Below are positions 1 through 8,098 of a DNA stretch of 64,000 nucleotides, piece after piece. The position numbers and the translations under genes were made by a program. The stretch is from positions 1 through 64,000 of the forward strand of contig JAKYXN010000001.1 in NCBI GenBank assembly GCA_022538095.1, read 5' to 3'. Every line of letters begins with the position of its first letter. The first letter of the stretch is position 1. A model generated the notes under the pieces. That model was not told the origin of the DNA, did no database searches, and saw only the letters and a program-made list of their open reading frames with translations. The stretch comes from Puniceicoccaceae bacterium K14. GTDB taxonomy: Bacteria > Verrucomicrobiota > Verrucomicrobiia > Opitutales > Opitutaceae.

Positions 1-144
1 CCACGTACCTGGAACGGATCCATCCACTACGAAGTGGCATCTAACACATCCGCAACTAAAGTTCCGGATACAACATCAACTCTAGCACTCTTCGGGTTTG
101 GACTTCTCTCCCTGGTAGGACTAAAACGTAAAATTCGTCGCTAA
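1..144 (+). CDS. C-terminus of an exported protein with VPDSG/PEP-CTERM-like sorting tail (partial, 5' end outside window)
   Basis: Reading frame 1 is open from the window edge to TAA at 142-144 (47 residues). It ends in VPDTTSTLALFGFGLLSLVG, one hydrophobic helix, then a K/R-rich tail (LKRKIRR). This is the tripartite layout of CTERM sorting signals: short motif, transmembrane helix, basic tail. In the family the signal is recognised by an exosortase, so the protein is expected to be exported and processed at the membrane. The motif resembles VPDSG-CTERM, with TT in place of SG. The part in the window says nothing about the protein's function. A terminator follows 26 bases downstream. Confidence 0.75.
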   Translation, partial: PRTWNGSIHYEVASNTSATKVPDTTSTLALFGFGLLSLVGLKRKIRR

Positions 145-169
145 TCCCCCCACGACACAGACTAAATAC

Positions 170-200
170 GGCGGTGGCTTTTTTAGCCAACCGCCTTTTT
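170..200 (+). terminator. Rho-independent terminator after the CTERM protein
   Basis: GGCGGTGGCT (170-179) pairs with AGCCAACCGCC (185-195) with one bulge, and a T run follows. It closes the partial gene at the window edge. Confidence 0.75.
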
Positions 201-358
201 CGTGCTCAAATTTTGGCCGACATGGTTCTCGCCGAAGAAACAAAGGGGGTTCGTTCCTAAAACATTTCAAAAACACCTCAATTTTGCATCAATTGGAAAA
301 ATAACCTTGTTTTTCTCAAGTAGAAATTTATCCATGATTTTTATCCCCAAAGAAAACA

Positions 359-904
359 ATGATTCAAAATCAGAACGGCAACCATAACCTAGACTTTTCC
401 GTCGTACGCGACTTAAGAAAGCGTGCCGGCATGACTCTTGAAGAAGTCTCCCAACTCTCAGGGATCTCCATAGCTGTTTTGTCAAAGTTGGAGAGAAATC
501 AAAATATGATCGAGCTAGAAACGCTCTATCGCATTGCTCGAGTCTTCAAACTATCAGCATCCGATCTCCTTGGGCTCGCAGAATCTTGTAGCGCTCACCT
601 CAAACATGCAGAGCACTACGAATCAGGCCTCTTCAATTTCGAAAAAATCGCGTTTAACGGAATCGAATGCTTTCACGCTTACGGTAAAGTCGGCCAAAGT
701 CTTAGCCGTCCAGAGGCACATGGTGATGAGTTTGAAATCTGCTGGGTTCAATCAGGCAGTGTTAAAATCAATCTACCACGTGAGCAACATACACTAAAAC
801 CTGGCGAAGCTCTCAAATTTGACGCAATTCTCGAACACAGCTACGAAATCCTCGAAGATGCCAAATTAATTATCGTTCACCTAACAAAAGAGCATCGCTT
901 CTAA
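359..904 (+). CDS. XRE-family regulator with C-terminal cupin sensor domain
   Basis: A 181-residue protein with an N-terminal lambda-repressor-type helix-turn-helix (about residues 15-70) and a C-terminal cupin beta-barrel (about 110-177). The HTH shows M-T-L-E-E-V-S followed by a typical recognition helix with LSKLERNQ. The cupin part has the H-G-D-E segment near 121-124 and a second His near 160. XRE-cupin proteins usually regulate adjacent catabolic genes, with the cupin sensing a small carbohydrate or organic acid. It lies 71 bases upstream of the isomerase/oxidoreductase genes on the same strand and is probably their regulator (inference). No clear Shine-Dalgarno precedes the ATG. Confidence 0.85.
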   Translation: MIQNQNGNHNLDFSVVRDLRKRAGMTLEEVSQLSGISIAVLSKLERNQNMIELETLYRIARVFKLSASDLLGLAESCSAHLKHAEHYESGLFNFEKIAFNGIECFHAYGKVGQSLSRPEAHGDEFEICWVQSGSVKINLPREQHTLKPGEALKFDAILEHSYEILEDAKLIIVHLTKEHRF

Positions 905-975
905 ATCGCAGGCACCCACCAACGGTAATTTTCGAAACACCCAAAATTCTCAAATTATACTCAAACGGTCCAATT

Positions 976-1791
976 ATGGAAAATCTCGACAGACTCGCAA
1001 TTCACACAATGACTACAAAGCCGTGGGACCTTCCAACGGCAGCAAAAAAGTACTCCGAAGCGGGAGTACCAGGCGTCGGCCTCTGGCGTCAATGGCTCGA
1101 TGGACGTTCCTTGGCGGAATCAAAGGCGATCTTGGACGATCACGGCCTAACTCCAGTCTCCCTCGTTCGCAGTGGGTTCTACCCGTACTTAAACGAAACC
1201 GAGAAACAAGCAGCCTACGACGACAATATTAAAGCACTCGACGAAGCAGCAGCAGTCGGAGCTCCTCAAGTTGTACTTGTTTGCGGAGCAAAACCAGAGC
1301 TTTCTATCGAAGAAAATCGCAAGCAAATCACAACTGGTATCGCTTCACTCACCGACTACGCTAAGAAAGTTAACGTTAAACTGGCCATAGAGCCGCTTCA
1401 CCCGATGTACGCAGATTGTCGTTCTGCTGTTAATACAGTTGGACAATGCAACGACATGATGGATGAGATCGGTGATGAAGATAATATTGGAATCGCCGTC
1501 GACGTATATCACGTCTGGTGGGATCCTACACTAAAGGCGGAACTCGCTCGTGCCGGAAAACGTATATGCGGATTCCACGCCTGCGATTGGATGACTCCAA
1601 CTAATGATTTCCTAGAAGATCGTGGCCTTATGGGCGAAGGATGCATCGACAATCGCGGTATCCGCGAACTCGTCGAAGCTGCTGGCTTCAACGGATGGGT
1701 CGAAGTTGAAATTTTCTCAAAACGCTGGTGGGAACGCGATCAAGATGAGTACCTCGCAGCGATCAAAGAAGCATATCTCAAACACGTATAA
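976..1791 (+). CDS. Sugar phosphate isomerase/epimerase family protein (xylose isomerase-like TIM barrel)
   Basis: A 271-residue single-domain TIM barrel of the AP-endonuclease-2/xylose isomerase-like fold. Candidate metal ligands sit at the expected strand ends: E139 (LAIEPLHPMY), D176/H179 (AVDVYHVWWD), H201 (GFHACDW) and E245 (VEVEIFS). Members isomerise or epimerise sugars or act on keto-sugar intermediates; the substrate cannot be read from sequence. The Gfo/Idh/MocA oxidoreductase follows after 43 bases, and this pairing is common in pathways that oxidise a sugar and then rearrange or cleave the product. There is no signal peptide, so it acts in the cytoplasm. Confidence 0.85.
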   Translation: MENLDRLAIHTMTTKPWDLPTAAKKYSEAGVPGVGLWRQWLDGRSLAESKAILDDHGLTPVSLVRSGFYPYLNETEKQAAYDDNIKALDEAAAVGAPQVVLVCGAKPELSIEENRKQITTGIASLTDYAKKVNVKLAIEPLHPMYADCRSAVNTVGQCNDMMDEIGDEDNIGIAVDVYHVWWDPTLKAELARAGKRICGFHACDWMTPTNDFLEDRGLMGEGCIDNRGIRELVEAAGFNGWVEVEIFSKRWWERDQDEYLAAIKEAYLKHV

Positions 1792-1834
1792 GCCATCCTA
1801 AAACTCTAATTCTATAATTTAAATACCAAACACT

Positions 1835-2983
1835 ATGAAAGAACACAAAGTAGGCATCATCATGAACGGCGTCACAGGACGCATGGGTACTAATCAGCAT
1901 CTCTTGCGTTCAATCGCAGCGATCATCAAAGAAGGTGGCGTTAAAGTAAGCCCAACTGAGATCATCATGCCAGATCCGATCTTGGTAGGCCGCAATGAAA
2001 CCAAGCTTAAAAGCTTGTGCGAGCAAAGTGGTGTAGAAAAATACACTACAGATCTCGACAGCGTAATGAAGGACGATCACTACCAAATCTACTTCGATTC
2101 ACAAACTACTTCACGTCGTGCAAAGGGTGTTGAAGAAGCAGCTGCAGCGGGCAAGCACGTATACTGTGAAAAGCCAACAGCAGTTGATGTGGATACAGCC
2201 GTGGAGCTTTCCAATATCTGTAAGAAGGCTGGCGTAAAGAATGGTGTCGTTCAAGACAAGCTCTGGCTCCCTGGTTTGGCTAAACTCCAACGCCTAATCG
2301 ATACAGGCTTCTTCGGCCGCATCTTTAGCGTAACAGGCGATTTCGGATACTGGGTTTTCGAAGGCGACAGCATCCCAGCGCAACGCCCTTCATGGAACTA
2401 CCGCAAGGAAGACGATGGCGGAATGATCATCGACATGGTTTGCCACTGGCGCTACGTTCTTGCTAACCTTTTCGGTAAGATCGAATCCGTTTCTTGCCTC
2501 GGAGCAACACACATCCCTGAGCGTGTTGACGAATACGGAAAGACTTACAAGGCAACCGCGGACGATGCCGCCTACTCTACTTTCCAAATCGAAGGTGGCA
2601 TCGTAGCTCACATCAATTCAAACTGGTGCACACGCCCACGCCGTGACGACTTGTTCATGATGCAAGTTGACGGTACAAAGGGATCTGCAGTTGTTAGCTT
2701 GCGTGACCTTTGGTTCCAACCATACAGCGGAACGCCGAAACCAATCTGGAACCCAGATATTCCGCAACCAATTGACTTCTACGAAGGTTGGCAGAAGATG
2801 CCTGAGCAAGAGAACTTTGACAACGCATTCAAGGTTCAATGGGAACTTTTCCTCAAGCACGTTGTTCTCGACACACCATTCCAGTGGGACCTTCTCGAGG
2901 GTGCACGCGGTGTTCAACTAGCTGAGCTAGCACTACAATCTTGGGCAGAGCGTCGTTGGATCGACATCCCAGAATTGGGCTAA
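1835..2983 (+). CDS. Gfo/Idh/MocA family NAD(P)-dependent oxidoreductase
   Basis: A 382-residue protein with an N-terminal Rossmann fold ([12 protein letters not shown], residues 7-18) and the family lysine motif CEKPTAVD (C111 to D118). The C-terminal alpha/beta domain carries the D-x-x-x-H element (D200, H204 in IIDMVCHW) that positions substrate and proton relay in this family. Members oxidise or reduce hydroxyls of sugars, inositols or their derivatives. It sits 43 bases after the TIM-barrel isomerase and probably shares its transcript. A strong terminator follows at 3008-3051, so the downstream SDR may have its own promoter. Confidence 0.88.
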   Translation: MKEHKVGIIMNGVTGRMGTNQHLLRSIAAIIKEGGVKVSPTEIIMPDPILVGRNETKLKSLCEQSGVEKYTTDLDSVMKDDHYQIYFDSQTTSRRAKGVEEAAAAGKHVYCEKPTAVDVDTAVELSNICKKAGVKNGVVQDKLWLPGLAKLQRLIDTGFFGRIFSVTGDFGYWVFEGDSIPAQRPSWNYRKEDDGGMIIDMVCHWRYVLANLFGKIESVSCLGATHIPERVDEYGKTYKATADDAAYSTFQIEGGIVAHINSNWCTRPRRDDLFMMQVDGTKGSAVVSLRDLWFQPYSGTPKPIWNPDIPQPIDFYEGWQKMPEQENFDNAFKVQWELFLKHVVLDTPFQWDLLEGARGVQLAELALQSWAERRWIDIPELG

Positions 2984-3007
2984 TCATACCGACAAACCTT
3001 TAATGAT

Positions 3008-3051
3008 GCCCAACTACTCCATTAATCAATGTGAAGTAGTTGGGCTTTTTT
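3008..3051 (+). terminator. Rho-independent terminator after the Gfo/Idh/MocA gene
   Basis: GCCCAACTACT (from 3008) pairs with AGTAGTTGGGC (ending at 3045), followed by six T. It separates the oxidoreductase from the SDR gene 24 bases further on. Confidence 0.85.
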
Positions 3052-3074
3052 CTAATATCAACACACTTTAAAAT

Positions 3075-3866
3075 ATGAGCGAAAACACCTCTAAGCCCAA
3101 AGTGGCTCTCGTTACCGGCGGAAGCCGTGGCATCGGACTCGGTTGTGCCAAAGCCTTAGCAGCTAGCGGATACGCAATTGCGATCAACGGAATGCGCGAC
3201 GAATCTTCAGTGACTCCCGTCATGGAAGAAATCAAGGCAGCCGGAGCTCCCGCAGTAATCTACTGCCAAGGAAACGTTGGAACCACCGAAGGACGCGAAG
3301 CGATCATTTCAAAAATAAGGTCCGAGCTCGGAGCATTAAACGTACTGGTTAACAACGCCGGTGTAGCTCCTAGCGAACGTAAGGACGTTCTTGAGACAAC
3401 TCAAGAAAGCTTCAAGCGCTTGATGGATATCAACCTCGAAGGCCCATACTTTCTCACTCAGGCCGCTGCTAACTGGATGATCGAACAAAAAGAAGCTGAT
3501 AGCGGCTTCGAAGGTTCTATCATAAACGTGAATAGTATTTCCGCTACAGTCGTATCCACAAATCGAGGTGAATACTGCGTATCCAAAGCAGGTCTTGCAA
3601 TGGTCACTCAACTTTTCGCCGCCCGCCTCGGAGAATACCACATTCCCGTTTTTGAACTGCGCCCCGGTGTCACAAAAACAGACATGACCTCCGGCGTAAC
3701 TGATAAGTATGACAAGCTCATTGCTGATGGACTTTGCGTAACACCTCGCTGGGGCTTCCCAGAAGACATCGGTCGTATCACCGTCTCTCTCGCTGATGGC
3801 AACTTCCCATACTCAACTGGGCAAGTGATCATGATCGACGGCGGACTCACAATTCCTCGCCTCTAA
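3075..3866 (+). CDS. SDR family NAD(P)-dependent oxidoreductase (FabG-like; annotated as 3-ketoacyl-ACP reductase in relatives)
   Basis: A 263-residue classical short-chain dehydrogenase. It has the cofactor motif TGGSRGIG (14-21), NNAG (93-96), a catalytic Ser near 154-156 and Y167-x-x-x-K171 (GEYCVSK). The C-terminus ends in the usual V-I-M-I-D-G-G-L segment. Its position beside sugar catabolic genes suggests it reduces or oxidises a carbohydrate intermediate rather than taking part in fatty acid synthesis (inference). It converges on uxaC with a shared bidirectional terminator between them. Confidence 0.85.
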   Translation: MSENTSKPKVALVTGGSRGIGLGCAKALAASGYAIAINGMRDESSVTPVMEEIKAAGAPAVIYCQGNVGTTEGREAIISKIRSELGALNVLVNNAGVAPSERKDVLETTQESFKRLMDINLEGPYFLTQAAANWMIEQKEADSGFEGSIINVNSISATVVSTNRGEYCVSKAGLAMVTQLFAARLGEYHIPVFELRPGVTKTDMTSGVTDKYDKLIADGLCVTPRWGFPEDIGRITVSLADGNFPYSTGQVIMIDGGLTIPRL

Positions 3867-3904
3867 ATCCGATTGCGATCATAGCTTGATCGTTTGAATC
3901 AAAA

Positions 3905-3935
3905 AGCCCTTCACTATTTCTAGTGAAGGGCTTTG
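3905..3935. terminator. Bidirectional terminator between the SDR gene and uxaC
   Basis: AGCCCTTCACTA (3905-3916) pairs perfectly with TAGTGAAGGGCT (3921-3932) around a TTTC loop. There are T runs on the plus side and A runs upstream, which become T on the minus strand. Confidence 0.85.
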
Positions 3936-3972
3936 TAATATTCATAGACGTTTATCAAATTCTAGACTCGTA

Positions 3973-5379
3973 TCAGTCGTCATAGAAACCGAAATACGAG
4001 TGAGCATTTTTGTAGCAAATATTTTCTACCATATCACCAATCAAATCGTAATCTTTTGGCAAAATCCCCTTTTCAATATCTTCGCCCAGCATATTACACA
4101 AAATACGACGGAAGTATTCGTGCCTTGTATACGAAAGGAACGAACGGCTATCAGTCAGCATGCCAACGAAACGACTCAAGAGTCCGATCTGAGACAACGC
4201 ATTCATTTGGTCCAGCATTCCATCCATTTGGTCCATAAACCACCAGCCGCTGCCAAATTGCATTTTACCCGGGATACCGCCTCCTTGGAAATTCCCAACC
4301 AAGGCCGCCAACATTTCGTTCTCCTTCGGGTTTAAATTATATACGATCGTTCGACCAAGACACTCATCTCGGTCCAAAGCATTCAAATGCTGGGCAAGCT
4401 CCGAAGCATAATTCAATTCTCCGATGGAATCGAAACCGCTATCTGGTCCGAGCTTCTCCATCATACGTGAGCTGTTATTACGCATAGGGCCGATATGCAA
4501 CTGACGTGTCCACCCTGCTTTGGCATCCATTCGCCCGCATTCAACAAGCAAATACGATTGAAAAGACTCGATCTCAACCTGATTTAACTCACTCCCAGAG
4601 CGAACCTTAGCAAAAACTTCAGCCACCTCAGTTTTGCTAACGTCACGGTAAGCAAATTGACTCAATCCATAATCAGAAAGTTTACACCCATTCTCAGCGA
4701 AGAACGCATGGCGATTCTCCAAGGCTGACATCAGGTCATCTAACGTAGAAATCGAGATATCTGAGACGGATTCAAGCTTACCAATGTATTCATTATATGA
4801 GGCCGAATCTGCGATATTGATCGCCTTATCTGGGCGCCAGGTCGGTCTCATTTGAAAACCAATGTCACCTTCGCTCAAAACCTGAGCATGCCACTTCAAA
4901 TCGTCGATTGGATCGTCAGTGGTACAAACGACTTCTACCTTCCACTGCTTCATACATTGCCTAGCAGTCAGCCCACCTTGAAGCACTTCGGAAGATTTAT
5001 CCCAGACCGCATCCGCCGTTTTCGCATTCAAAAGGCCTTCGAAACCGAAGAACCTGGAAAGCTCCAAATGACTCCAATGATACAATGGATTGCGCAACAG
5101 CCAAGGCATGCTAGCTGCAAACGCATTAAATTTTTCTCGGTCAGAAGCGCCTCCAGTAATAAGACGCTCGTCGATCCCATTGGCCCGCAATGCACGCCAC
5201 TTGTAATGATCTCCCGCTAACCAAACCTGGGCAATATTCTCCCAGGACTGATCCTCAGCCACCTCCTGAGGAGGCAGGTGGCAATGATAATCTATAATCG
5301 GCGTTCCATGCGCGAACTCGTGATAAAGCAAGCACGCACTATCGCTCTGTAATAGGAAATCTGGATCGATGAATGGCAT
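3973..5379 (-). CDS. uxaC: Uronate isomerase (glucuronate/galacturonate isomerase)
   Basis: A 468-residue member of the amidohydrolase superfamily, matching the usual UxaC length of about 470. The metal-binding H-x-H is present near the N-terminus (H32 and H34 in IIDYHCHLPP), and the C-terminal TDSRSFLSYTRHEYFRRIL segment is characteristic of UxaC. It converts D-glucuronate to D-fructuronate, or D-galacturonate to D-tagaturonate. It is the last gene of a four-gene minus-strand operon, one base after the aldolase stop. The reaction and family are established; which uronate is the physiological substrate is not visible. Confidence 0.95.
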   Translation of the reverse strand: MPFIDPDFLLQSDSACLLYHEFAHGTPIIDYHCHLPPQEVAEDQSWENIAQVWLAGDHYKWRALRANGIDERLITGGASDREKFNAFAASMPWLLRNPLYHWSHLELSRFFGFEGLLNAKTADAVWDKSSEVLQGGLTARQCMKQWKVEVVCTTDDPIDDLKWHAQVLSEGDIGFQMRPTWRPDKAINIADSASYNEYIGKLESVSDISISTLDDLMSALENRHAFFAENGCKLSDYGLSQFAYRDVSKTEVAEVFAKVRSGSELNQVEIESFQSYLLVECGRMDAKAGWTRQLHIGPMRNNSSRMMEKLGPDSGFDSIGELNYASELAQHLNALDRDECLGRTIVYNLNPKENEMLAALVGNFQGGGIPGKMQFGSGWWFMDQMDGMLDQMNALSQIGLLSRFVGMLTDSRSFLSYTRHEYFRRILCNMLGEDIEKGILPKDYDLIGDMVENICYKNAHSYFGFYDD

Positions 5380-5380
5380 A

Positions 5381-6010
5381 TTAACCCACTTCTGCAGCTT
5401 TTGCCACAGCTGCAGCTACTTGTGCCGTAATATCATCCCACTTCTTCTCAGCAATTTGAGCCTTGGTCGCGAGCCATGAACCACCAACGGTAAACACTTG
5501 AGGCAATGCCAAGTATTCATTCATGTTATTGATGTTCACACCACCCGTAGGGCAAAACTTAATACCAAGATTAGTATAAGGAGCAGACATATTTTTTAAC
5601 ATATTCATTCCCCCTGCAGCGCCCGCCGGAAAGAACTTCATGTACTTGCAACCTAACTTGTACGCCCCTTGGATATCAGAAGGTGTCATTGTTCCCGGAA
5701 TGAACGGAACATTGTTTTCCTTGAAGTAATTGACTGTGTCAGGATCCAAGCCTGGAGCTAACCCAAATTTGGAGCCGCTATCGATCGCAAGCTTCGCTTG
5801 ATCAGGCGTAACAACCGTTCCTGCTCCAGTGAGCATTTCAGGAAATTTCGCAGAAATGCGTGAAATAGCCTCAGCAGCTGCCGCGGTTCGGAAAGTCACT
5901 TCGATTATGTTGAGTCCACCCTTAAGAAGAGCTTCCGCCAACGGTTCAGCATCGTCCGCATCTTCGATTACAATAACGGGAACGACTGGATATTTTTCGA
6001 AATCAATCAT
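5381..6010 (-). CDS. eda: KDPG aldolase (2-dehydro-3-deoxy-phosphogluconate aldolase / 4-hydroxy-2-oxoglutarate aldolase)
   Basis: A 209-residue class I aldolase with TIM fold. The catalytic E37 and R41 are in IIEVTFRTA, the Schiff-base lysine K125 is in KYMKFFPAGAAGG, and the phosphate-binding GAGT (62-65) and TGGV (155-158) loops are visible. It cleaves KDPG to pyruvate and glyceraldehyde 3-phosphate, the last step of hexuronate breakdown. It sits between kdgK (20-base gap) and uxaC (1-base gap), so translation is probably coupled with uxaC. Confidence 0.95.
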   Translation of the reverse strand: MIDFEKYPVVPVIVIEDADDAEPLAEALLKGGLNIIEVTFRTAAAAEAISRISAKFPEMLTGAGTVVTPDQAKLAIDSGSKFGLAPGLDPDTVNYFKENNVPFIPGTMTPSDIQGAYKLGCKYMKFFPAGAAGGMNMLKNMSAPYTNLGIKFCPTGGVNINNMNEYLALPQVFTVGGSWLATKAQIAEKKWDDITAQVAAAVAKAAEVG

Positions 6011-6030
6011 AGTTGTATTCGTTTTGTTGA

Positions 6031-7122
6031 TTAGCGGTCTACGCGAGCGCTTCCACCACCAACAAGCTTCTCAACATCTGACAAGCGAGCAGTAGAAGTG
6101 TCTCCTGCAGTTGTCATTGCAAGCGCGCCGTGGGCCGCTCCGTATTCAACCGCTTGGGCTGGATCACCCAATTCCATCAAACCATAAATCAAGCCAGATG
6201 CAAAGCTGTCCCCACCACCAACGCGATCCATAATTTCGAGTTCGCGACTGATTGATTCGTAAAACTCTCCGCCAGCATAGCTAATCGCTGCCCAGTTGTT
6301 AACTGTTGCAGTCTTTACTTCTCGAAGCGTTGTACCAATGACCTTAAAATTTGGATACTGCTTAACTGCGGATCTCATCATCGCTTTATAGGAATCCAAC
6401 TGAAGTGTTGTGATATTTTCGTCGAGACCTTCGATTTCAAGCCCCAGACATGCCATAAAGTCTTCCTCGTTGCCGATCATAACATCGACATATTTAGCGA
6501 TTTCACGGTTCACTTCCTGACATTTTTCGTGTCCGCCAACGGCCTTCCAAAGAGAAGGACGATAGTTCAAGTCGTAAGAAATAATTGTTCCATTCGCCTT
6601 AGCTGCCTTCATCGCCTCGATTGTGACTTCTGCAGTCGACTCTGAAAGCCCAGCGAAGATACCGCCTGTGTGAAACCAACGAACACCAAGCTCGCCAAAG
6701 ATGTGATTCCAATCAACATCACCCACCTTCAACTGAGAAACAGCAGTCAAGCCACGGTCCGAGCAACCAACAGCTCCACGAACTCCAAAGCCACGCTCTG
6801 TAAAGTTTAGGCCATTGCGAACGGTGCGTCCGATACCATCGTAGTCACGCCATTGGATAAAACGCGTGTCAACTCCACCCTGAAGGATAAGGTCCTCCAT
6901 CAAGTATCCAACATCATTAGACGCAAATGCTGTTACAACAGCAGCGCGTTTACCAAAACAACGACGCATACCACGCGCTACGTTATACTCCCCGCCGCCT
7001 TCCCATGCGCGGAAATTTCTACTCGTACGAATGCGGCCTTCACCTGGATCTAGGCGGAGCATAACCTCGCCAAGCGAGAGAATATCATAAGTACAATCTT
7101 CAGGAGCTTTAATATCAAGCAT
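6031..7122 (-). CDS. kdgK: 2-keto-3-deoxygluconate kinase (PfkB/ribokinase family)
   Basis: A 363-residue PfkB sugar kinase. The N-terminal Gly-rich substrate loop (WEGGGEYNVARGMRR) and the C-terminal anion-hole signature with catalytic Asp near 305 (RVGGGDSFASGLIYG) are intact. In this operon the expected reaction is ATP-dependent phosphorylation of 2-keto-3-deoxygluconate to KDPG, which feeds the adjacent aldolase. The PfkB fold is certain; KDG specificity is inferred from neighbours. It is slightly longer than the usual 310-340 residues. It follows the SDR gene by 79 bases on the same strand. Confidence 0.9.
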   Translation of the reverse strand: MLDIKAPEDCTYDILSLGEVMLRLDPGEGRIRTSRNFRAWEGGGEYNVARGMRRCFGKRAAVVTAFASNDVGYLMEDLILQGGVDTRFIQWRDYDGIGRTVRNGLNFTERGFGVRGAVGCSDRGLTAVSQLKVGDVDWNHIFGELGVRWFHTGGIFAGLSESTAEVTIEAMKAAKANGTIISYDLNYRPSLWKAVGGHEKCQEVNREIAKYVDVMIGNEEDFMACLGLEIEGLDENITTLQLDSYKAMMRSAVKQYPNFKVIGTTLREVKTATVNNWAAISYAGGEFYESISRELEIMDRVGGGDSFASGLIYGLMELGDPAQAVEYGAAHGALAMTTAGDTSTARLSDVEKLVGGGSARVDR

Positions 7123-7201
7123 AGTAATAATCCGTTAAGTTTTTTTAGAATTAAATTAGAATGATGTATATCGATACAAATAGCAGTAACTTCAGCGAAA
7201 A

Positions 7202-8017
7202 TCAAACTCCGCTATAAACTGAAAAACCGCCATCAACATTAAGAGTCGTGCCAGTCACAAAACGAGAGGCCTCACAAAGGAGATAGTGAATAGCGCCGTA
7301 GATCTCGTTAGCTTCGCCAAAACGCCCCATTGGCGTGTTCGAAATGACTTGCTGCCCGCGTTCGGTATAGGAACCGTCTTCGTTGGTCAAAAGCTTGCGG
7401 TTCTGATCACCAATGAAAAATCCTGGAGCAACCGCATTGACGCGTATCTTGTCCCCAAACTTTTGAGCGAAATCAGTCGCCATCCAACGAGTCAAATTAT
7501 CCACAGCAGCTTTAGCATTGGAATAGCCAAGTACCCGGGTGATCACTTGTTCGGATGACATCGAAGAAAAATTCACAATGGAGCCCGCTTTTTGTTTCAC
7601 CATTTCTTCTCCGAAAACCAGAGAAGGAAGTAATGTACCTTTAAGGTTTAGGTCCATAACCGAGTCGTAGTCGCTGATAGCTAAGTCAAAGACAGTCTTA
7701 TCCGGGGAGATCGTAGCACCTGGCATATTACCACCAGCTCCATTCACTAAAGCATCAATGCGGCCAAACTGTGCAATGATATCGTCCTTGACCTCGCGAA
7801 TTCGAGCCTCATCGAGCACGTCACACGCATAGCCATAAGCTTGTTCAGAAATAGTTCGAGCAGACTCGACAGTCGCGTTAACTTTCTCAAGATTCCTGCT
7901 TAGAAAGATAACAGTAGCTCCCTCGCTCAAAAGGTACTTAGCTGTTCCCCCAGCCAACGCACCTGTAGCACCTGTTACCGCAATTACCTTACCTTTTATG
8001 TTAAATAGAGAACTCAT
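7202..8017 (-). CDS. SDR-type D-mannonate oxidoreductase / fructuronate reductase (UxuB-like SDR)
   Basis: A 271-residue SDR with cofactor loop TGATGALAGG (15-24), NGAGG (92-96), Ser at 151-155 and catalytic Y165-x-x-x-K169 (GYSNAK). The sequence resembles the SDR enzymes that stand in for classical long-chain UxuB in Bacillus (YjmF) and others, which interconvert D-fructuronate and D-mannonate. It is the first gene of the hexuronate operon (SDR, kdgK, eda, uxaC) and is transcribed divergently from the XylR-like regulator. The fructuronate reductase role is inferred from context. Confidence 0.85.
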   Translation of the reverse strand: MSSLFNIKGKVIAVTGATGALAGGTAKYLLSEGATVIFLSRNLEKVNATVESARTISEQAYGYACDVLDEARIREVKDDIIAQFGRIDALVNGAGGNMPGATISPDKTVFDLAISDYDSVMDLNLKGTLLPSLVFGEEMVKQKAGSIVNFSSMSSEQVITRVLGYSNAKAAVDNLTRWMATDFAQKFGDKIRVNAVAPGFFIGDQNRKLLTNEDGSYTERGQQVISNTPMGRFGEANEIYGAIHYLLCEASRFVTGTTLNVDGGFSVYSGV

Positions 8018-8032
8018 GCAAAGATACGATAT

Positions 8033-8087
8033 TGCATTATATAAGCACTGTACTAAAACTGCATATTTTAGAAATCATTTGCATATT
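8033..8087. promoter_or_regulatory. Candidate operator: TGCATATT direct repeats in the divergent promoter region
   Basis: The octamer TGCATATT occurs at 8060-8067 and again at 8080-8087, exactly 20 bases apart (about two helical turns). A related TGCATTAT lies at 8033-8040. They sit between the minus-strand SDR start (8017) and the plus-strand regulator start (8099). AraC-family activators such as XylR typically bind direct repeats with roughly this spacing, so the regulator gene next door is the likely binder (inference). Confidence 0.5.
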
Positions 8088-8098
8088 CAAGTCGAAGC

